Positions 57,062-64,000 of a stretch of 64,000 nucleotides of DNA are shown piece by piece. Every line of letters begins with the position of its first letter. Positions within the stretch are counted from its first letter, which is position 1. Under the pieces are notes generated by a model, which was not told the origin of the DNA, did not search any database, and was given only the letters and a program-made list of their open reading frames with translations. A program made the translations under genes and the position numbers. Source of the DNA: Lunularia cruciata (Eukaryota; Streptophyta; Marchantiopsida; Lunulariales; Lunulariaceae); assembly GCA_948567375.1 (NCBI GenBank), contig OX419762.1, forward strand, positions 54,107,034 through 54,171,033, in the 5' to 3' direction.

Positions 57062-60000
57062 TCAAGACGAAGAGCGAGACGGGAGTGATTCCCAATACTC
57101 CTTTAAAGCACACACACCCTCATCACTTGTCAGAGCTCTGTAACGCCTCTCAGTGTGAACGTGTGAATGAGCGGATCTATTCATTTCGCATATCAAACCC
57201 AACTCAAGTAGAGTGTTGATTGCATTCTCCACAGGCATCTTAGTCTGTTGGAAAAGCAAAATGGATTGTAAGATTTTAGACCTTGTTCTGATTGAAAGTT
57301 GAACAGAAACCTACAACATTAGGGAAAAAATGAAGTACGAACTCATGCACCCATTCAGCGTATCATACACCGAACCAGCTTAAATCCATCATGTACTTCA
57401 AAACCCGAACAGAAATCATGATCGTGAAATCTATATATGTCAGACGTTAATAGCGTTCAGCGGATATACGGAGGCTGTATCCTCACAGTTAAAAAAGGAT
57501 TGGGGAAACTAACCTGCTCTTTACAGCGGTAGTACAGGATTCTTTCACAAGCATTTGCCATCTGCTTCTTGGTCAGGCCCTGATAAGAACGAAATCCATG
57601 GTTAACTGAATATGTATACATGGTTGTTACTTGCAACATGGGATTGAATTAAACTTCTAGGTACCGCATGCAACCCACTGGACCTTACGTTCACCGGACC
57701 TTGTGAACGGATTACCTACAGCCATCACCTTTCGTTTGCGGAAAATCAGTTTTAGCCTTGAAGGGCCGCGCTGTAAAAGACAATCAAGTAAGGAGAGTCT
57801 CGGTTCACAGAAATTCATTTACAGCCGTCATCACGAGTGCACTACGCTGCTCAAAAGGAAACCGAGAGAGCAGAAAGTTGGCGAGGGGAGAGAAGACTAA
57901 CGTACTTCTATTCTGCCTTGCTCAGAAAGAACTACAAACACCAATATTGCCTCCTTGAACTGCACATACGAGATCATCCAGTCCGCGTGATGTAATCAAA
58001 GTCTCCTCCATTGTCATGTTTCTCTTTTGAGCCGCAAAAAGTAAGCTACCATGAGATTTAATTAGATGGTCCCCGACGGTTGAAAACAGTAAGCATCCTA
58101 ACGCTGGAAATCGTGATCCAAGGGAAAGATCGTATGAACATACCTGTTGTTCTTCTGATGAATCCAGTAAGAAGTGAACTACTCCAAATCCATTTGCTAG
58201 AGTCTTCTCATACAAAGTCTTATTGACGAGGAGCTGTTATGAGAACCATTTTGTGAAAATATTAGTGAAACTTTTGTCGTAGAGACTTTACATGAGGAGA
58301 ATCGACTTGAACGCATCAAACCATTACTAGGGCAATGTGCTGGACACTAAAACATGCATATTTGATACACCTGCTCCCCGTTTACATTTGTGGCTGCTAT
58401 ATTTTACAAATTTCGTTGGGTGCTAAAATCATTATGCGCTCAATACTTATCTGACCATAAGGAGTTTTATCAAGTGTCTAGACCGAATGTGAAGTCAAAT
58501 ACCTGATACCGTTCCCACGTTTGCTTGTAACCCAGAGCAGCTCGTGTTATATACAGAAGAAGTGCTGAGGCTGCTATCACATCAAGCGTAAAAGCGGACC
58601 TACAGTCGTCACATAAGAGCTTGTAATCGCTGAACTGTATCCATACGCCATTTTCACTTTTAGTAGCCTACGAAGTATTTTGACAGCCATCTCTACTCGC
58701 GGAATCATATGATTATCAAGCCACATGATACAAGATTCACATGGGTAGTTACATAAGCTCGAACGAAACTTCACTCACGGTGAGCTGAAAAAGTTGTCGA
58801 AATGATAATTGTAAGTAAACGCGAAAAGTCCCACAAAAGTCGTCAAGTCAAGGCGGACCTGTAGACACGATTGCAATGAAGTAGTCATAAGGCTGTAATC
58901 AGGAATCTGGAAAATTTCCGCGAGAACTAACACGGTTGAGTATCTGAAATGTTCTGAGATTACTTCAGAAACATATATCTCTCTCATATTTCATAAGCCC
59001 TATAGCACACGCATCAACTCCAAGCCGATTTTCCCTTTCTTGATTATATTCAGAACTTCTTTTGTGCTTCATGCCGTTAATAAGGAGTTTTGACTAACAA
59101 TAGCATTTTGACTGGACACTTCAACTCTAAAAACTCCTTGATGTCCTTTGAGAGATAAGATCTGAACATCGATTGCAGCAAGTAGGCAGGTTGAATGACT
59201 CTGCATCATGCACTTTCAAGCAAGGGGGAGTTGAAGGCAGATTGAATCATCGAGTTTGCTTACGTACTAGATCAAGAAGGCGATAAGATAGTTTCTTGCT
59301 TGGGAACACAATCTGCAGGATGTTACCCGTTTGAACAAAGTTAATCACATATTCTGTACACCATATATGAACTGCAACAAAGAGCAAATTCAGCATATGT
59401 CTTTGTCGCTCTAGTGCATAAGTAACGCATGCACTCAGTTCAATTTATCTAGCAATATGCAACCCAAGGCGCTATTGAAGCACATACGTTCAGTATCTTG
59501 GCACAGGACTGTCAAATGCAAAGAGAAAGCGCTATTGAAGCACATACGTTCCGTATCTTGGTACAGGACTGTGATTTGTTAACAACTTTGTCATTACCTT
59601 GAGATCAGGAAGAGGGATACTTTTGTACATTTGCAACTGCAATCCAGACTCCTTCGATTGCCCATGACCATCATCAGAATATAGCAGAACCAATTCCTGA
59701 AAGGCAGGCTCCTGCATCTCCAAGCACAAAATTTCATGCGTGTGTAAACATAGCACGCATGCAGCTTCTTGTTATCTTCCTAACAAATTCCTTTTCTCGG
59801 GACGTTTACAGCTTTGACCTCCATGACTGCAGGTGCCATGCAAATTCCATGACTAAGCGTATATAAAGCTGAAATTGCTCTAAGGATCTGTTTCTGCTAG
59901 GAGTGTGCCAGCACACGTACCTCTAGAGTCACTTTCGAGAAGAAGACCCGGAAAGCTGCTGGGATTTTATTCCATATATTGCTTCCTGCAGCAGCTTCCG

Positions 60001-63000
60001 ATGCTGGCCACCATATATCCTTCATTGAGACTCGTGATAGAAAATTGGGTCTGACAAACGATAATAATGAACAGATTCATGGATAATAATGAAACAGATT
60101 CAAATTAGTTTACTTCGAAAGAGTTAACACTTTATGACTATCCACTTACTAAATCGCAAGCTTCTATCCTATCTCATCATAAAGCTCTCTGCAGTTCGTT
60201 TGTACGTCGAACCTGCCCTCAAGTCGACAGTATTCCTTTAATACCCAACTCGGCCATAGAATCATACACTACTATGATATGCCACGTACCTTAAGTGAGG
60301 CTCAACCCCATTGGAATCTTCACTATTTGGAGGAGGCAGTGAAATGGATTCCAAAGGTAAAAGCCCCATTCGAACAAGAATGCCACGAATAAGCAATCCT
60401 CGTGATCCTGCTGAGGATAGCACAGCTTCATAGCGTGGTATTGCTTGTTGGGCAGCTTTCCAGATAGGCATGTCCATATCAGACTCCTTGGTCTCGATCT
60501 GCTCTTGCTGAGCAAAGCCATCTGAGTCTTCCAGAGTAGGTTCTTTGATATCTGGTTGCAATGGTTCTTCAACCCAACGTTCTAAAGTTTCTGCTAAAGC
60601 CCTTCCATCTGGATCATCCCTGAGCGATTTCCATTTCTGCAAAACACGATTATTTAATTCGAGACTATGTGCACATTTCCTCGTATTATTATGTGCCATT
60701 TCGCGCAAACAGCACAAGTATATCCTACTGTCACCGGCAGGACTGTTTTTCTAGCATTTTGAAGTATATGGCCATTCCAGACTTCATCCACTTAACTGTC
60801 GAACTTAACTGTCGAACCTTTCTCACATTCTTTACTTAGTTGAAGATGAAGTTGTCTGCAAAACCTCGAAATTTAGAATTATCACAGTAAATCCTAGTCA
60901 TACTTTACATCGAACGAACTCCAAAGCATAAAAATTTAGAAACTTCTATGAAGCTCCATCAGACTTACAGGCTCAGGGAACAGTCTAGTCTAGAAAGGCA
61001 AGAGGGCTCAAAGTTATAAGGAGTGAAACATGTACTTGCATCAACCAACGACCGGAATTGAGAAGTGGCCCTGTCAATCCCTTGAGTATCTCTCTAAGAA
61101 AAGTGGACTGCAAGTAGTCGAATTTTTCTCCAAGAAGCAAGCCCCTTTGTTTCTCCTTAGCATAGCCCCGTCTGATGCACAAACAAAAACCTTGAGACAC
61201 TGGATAAGAAAAATACCTTGCCTTGTAAGTATCAGGATCCAGTGGTGGCCCTTGAAGAAGGTAAGATCATTGACAGTTGGCTTTCAGCAAAACCAAGATG
61301 GTGTTCAGGGCTCTTAAACATTAACCCTACATGCTTTGAATTGATACGATAGATTACTTGTACGAATTTCACAGGCAGAGGACGTACTCAGACTCCACAT
61401 TAGGCCCTTAGACGGCTTCTTATATTTCTTCGTTTTTTCCCAACAGTCACCCAGTGTGCGTGTAAGTGATTTGATCTTATAATACCTGAAAATAATGGCA
61501 TTCGACTTGGAAGCACGTTTCCAGTCAACAACGACAGGAAGAGTCAAAAGGTAGTCGGAGTTGAGAGCAGCAGTTAACTCCAGATCCTGCGCCGAAAGAC
61601 CCTCAAATTGAGCACTTTTCAGCAGCTTTAGAAAGTTTTTCTCGAAGCGTTTTGCACCTGCTGATCTGAGAGAATGCGGCAAATGAAATTTACTATCTTG
61701 TCCATAATCGGAGAAGTACTGATCACAAAATCCCTTCAGTTTATAATGTCTCAGGAATTAGAGCAAGATTCAAACGTGTATCACCTATAAGACTTTAGTG
61801 TCATTGTTATTACCGCCATCTGAGGGCTGCTTCTACATTTGCATAGTATACTTACCCACCTCTTGCGTAAACTCTAAGCACCGTGGAGTCGAATTCAAGA
61901 TTTCAAAGTTGATAATAGCAAAAACAAAACATCGACTTAGCTTCGATGTGTGGTGAGTGAGACCTCACAGATTGTCGAAATTACCTCGCTTCCTCATCAT
62001 CATTCGAGCCCGTCTCGTCCTCTGCTTCGGACACACTATCCACATCTGCATCCCTTTGTTGCTTAAAAGCATTAAGGATATTCAACCCCAAAGATCTCCA
62101 TCCAGGTGTTGTATCAACGTTGAAAATAGCCTTTGCAGTCTTTGTTGAAGGGTTGGTATCTTCAGCATCATGTGGAAGTTTAACAGAATCTTGTGCTTGT
62201 TCTCTTATCGTGGAGTCGCTTGAAAGCTTACTACTACTATGTAAAGTAGGTTTTGACGTCCTTTTCAAAGAAGTTGCTCCAGTAGGACTACCACCTTTGA
62301 GAGCATCCTGGATGCTGGTTCCAAGAGAAGAATGTGTTAACGTGTAATCTGCTCTAAGCTCCTCAAGCATGAACTTATGTCTGGCGTGGAGGACCAGCTC
62401 TAGATAACTGCAGCAAACAAACGGAATAGATGAGAAATGGAGACTTAGAACACATTATAAAGATGGTGGCGGGTATGCAGGTGCTCACGCGAGAAGAGTT
62501 TCTAATCCAACCATTGCAGATTCTTCTGTACAACATACAGTTTAATAAACCTGGCATACTAGGTAGTCATAAGTCAAAGCCAAGCATATGCATACTTTCT
62601 GCGTACAGCCGAATAGTAACACCCTGCTTGACCGTTTAAACTTTTAGATTTTATGGGAGTTTCACATGCAAATATAATTGTTGGCACAAGGTATGATTCT
62701 CGAGACTTACTTGCAAATTGATAGTATTTTGTAATCATCAGTTTGTCGAGGATGGATCAACAACAGTTCATTCACAAGCTCCACTTTGGAAATCCGTATG
62801 TACTTCTGTCTTGGTACGTTAATCCTCGTAACATACTCTATTTGTTGATCCCAGTCCGGCAGATCTTCTGGGCTGTAATCATCCATACCCACTGATGCTT
62901 CATCAACAGGTGCAGAATCTCCTCTATTCTCAAGGTCAACATCTCCTTTGGTTTCTGCCAAGTCCCCTCCTTGACCATCAAAAGGTCTGTCATCGTAATA

Positions 63001-63654
63001 ACTTGATCTCAGTTCCAAGTCAGAGTCCTTACTGAAGTTCAAACTTGAGGATTTCAGTTTTTCGTGCCTAGCTTTTCCCGTATGATCACTTTGGTCCCAC
63101 AGCTTGGTACTGGTAAGAGATTGATCACTTGGGTGCAGATCACCATTATTGTTGGATGAGTCACGTGTTCTTGTCGAATAATCCTCATCGGTTTCTTTCC
63201 CATCCAACCCTTCTTCAGGCAACTGAGCTTTATCAAGGCCTACAACGTAATCGTCACTTGCTGGACTTTCCTGTCTCTGGGATGATTTCGAATTTAAATC
63301 ATATGTGGTTCTTCTGGACAACGGAGGGAGAGATGAATAATTAAAGAAAGAGCACTGATCCCCGGAGTAGAAGCACCCACTTTCATACATCAAGCTAGAA
63401 CCAAAATAACCAAAATCAGAACATGTACCAAAAGTCCTTCGGGGATAAAGTTTGCCTCTACAGTTCTTGCGAGGAATGATTAATCCTCCACGAATTTTCA
63501 CGTGTCCCTGTTCATCGGACGTAGCCTTCCGGATATATTTACAGTTTCTCATGTACAAAGTGCGATGACCTTTCAGACAGCATAATTCTGCCACTGCTGC
63601 TTGTTTACGCGAACTGCTGGAAACATGACCAAGGGACCAGCATTGCAGCATCAT
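57062..63654 (-). CDS. DUF3754-family membrane protein, 14 exons
   Basis: Minus-strand exons: 62711-63654, 61985-62407, 61486-61665, 61036-61171, 60290-60636, 59921-60050, 59598-59711, 59268-59312, 58779-58858, 58503-58599, 58144-58233, about 57970-58045, 57514-57579 and 57062-57244. The product is about 965 residues. Residues 1-45 are basic and Ser-rich, possibly an organellar transit peptide; an acidic low-complexity region follows to about 280. Family blocks are IRISKVELVNELL, HARHKFMLEELRADYTL, YLLTLPVVVDWKR, RRGYAKEKQRGLLLGEKFDY, REPAFQELVLLYSDD-type, KSIPLPDLK, LTTFVGLFAF (membrane segment 1), VIAASALLLYIT (membrane segment 2), YEKTLANGFGVVHFLLD and MPVENAINTLLELGLI. These match the plant DUF3754 group (At3g19340 type, from memory), whose function is unknown. 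All junctions agree in phase except that between 58144 and 58045. Confidence 0.85.
59469..59572 (+). repeat. Tandem duplication in a DUF3754 intron, 60-bp period
   Basis: GCGCTATTGAAGCACATACG followed by TTCAGTATCTTGG or TTCCGTATCTTGG and ACAGGACTGT occurs at 59469-59512 and 59529-59572 with two mismatches. It lies in the intron between the exons 59598-59711 and 59268-59312. Confidence 0.88.
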
Positions 63655-64000
63655 TTCTCGAAGCTGGGAATAATGAGAAGCTTCAGGAGATTTGGATCTT
63701 CATGCTTCAGTTATAAAAGCAGCACCTTCACCTCCATCAAATCAACAATTCACTTGAATCGCACGCTCTAAAGAGCAAATGACTTGTAAGGGACCAACCA
63801 CTACTTCCTTCCACTGGATTTTCACATTTCTCATGATATCTGCGACCTAAGTTAACATACAATAAGTAAGGAATTTGGCAAATCAAATCAGGCCATCAGT
63901 TTCTGCTGAGTAAGCTTTAGAATGAATTGTCTCGCTTTCTACGATAAAAAGATGGTTTCGAATTCAGCCACAATGTAATACAGACAATAAAGATTTCAGC
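63655..64000 (-). other. 5' region of the DUF3754 gene
   Basis: Upstream of the assigned start codon at 63654. No further coding exon is recognised. It probably holds the 5' leader and part of the promoter, and the true start could lie in an exon outside the window. Confidence 0.4.

Noticed and set aside
1-64000. CRISPR arrays, bacterial operons, tRNA or rRNA genes
   Set aside because: No regular spacer-repeat array, tRNA cloverleaf or rRNA landmark was seen, and the gene structure is eukaryotic.

Overview
This window looks like nuclear DNA of a land plant, probably a seed-free lineage such as a moss, liverwort, lycophyte or fern. The evidence is three multi-exon genes with GT-AG introns (an XK-related membrane protein, an EUL-type lectin, and a plant-type DUF3754 protein) around about 50 kb of decayed transposons (LINEs, Ty3/gypsy elements, solo LTRs, a PIF/Harbinger transposase). 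The lineage is an inference; no rRNA, tRNA or organellar gene was recognised.

Layout. 0.1-2.7 kb: XK-related gene, minus strand. 4-5 kb: LINE 3' fragments. 7.4-16.8 kb: a plus-strand LINE split by a complete but decayed chromodomain Ty3/gypsy element (9276-15309, 5-bp TSD GCCAT), which itself carries a solo LTR (10801-11328, TSD TCAAG). 17.5-18.1 kb: a foldback element. 18.96-21.1 kb: a Harbinger transposase pseudogene split by two solo LTRs of the chromodomain element. 21.3-24.3 kb: minisatellite, foldback repeats and AT-rich DNA. 24293-34407 (minus) and 41197-about 50854 (plus): two inverted copies of an unusual Ty3/gypsy family. Between them lie AT-rich DNA and nested solo LTRs. 50.9-52.9 kb: two LINE 3' ends pointing outwards. 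53893-56386: EUL lectin gene, plus strand. 57062-63654: DUF3754 gene, minus strand, convergent with the lectin gene.

The most interesting object is the duplicated Ty3/gypsy family. Its order is Gag (two CCHC knuckles) - protease - C5-cytosine DNA methyltransferase-like domain (motif I ELFGG, motif IV PC, motif VI ENV, motif X-like LGQAMD; closest in layout to DNMT3) - reverse transcriptase - RNase H - DDE integrase - PHD finger. The ends are also unusual. Instead of two identical LTRs, both copies have the order B - coding region - A - B - A', a split-direct-repeat layout. A third copy of the B-A' unit, inserted inside the plus-strand copy, has its own target duplication and fixes the true ends. 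Capture of methyltransferases by retrotransposons is known from dinoflagellates and charophyte algae. The combination with a PHD finger and split repeats is, as far as I can judge from memory, not described. All copies here are broken by stops and frameshifts, many of them C-to-T or G-to-A changes.

Exon boundaries were read by eye from splice sites and reading frame, and family names come from remembered family patterns; no alignment or search was run.
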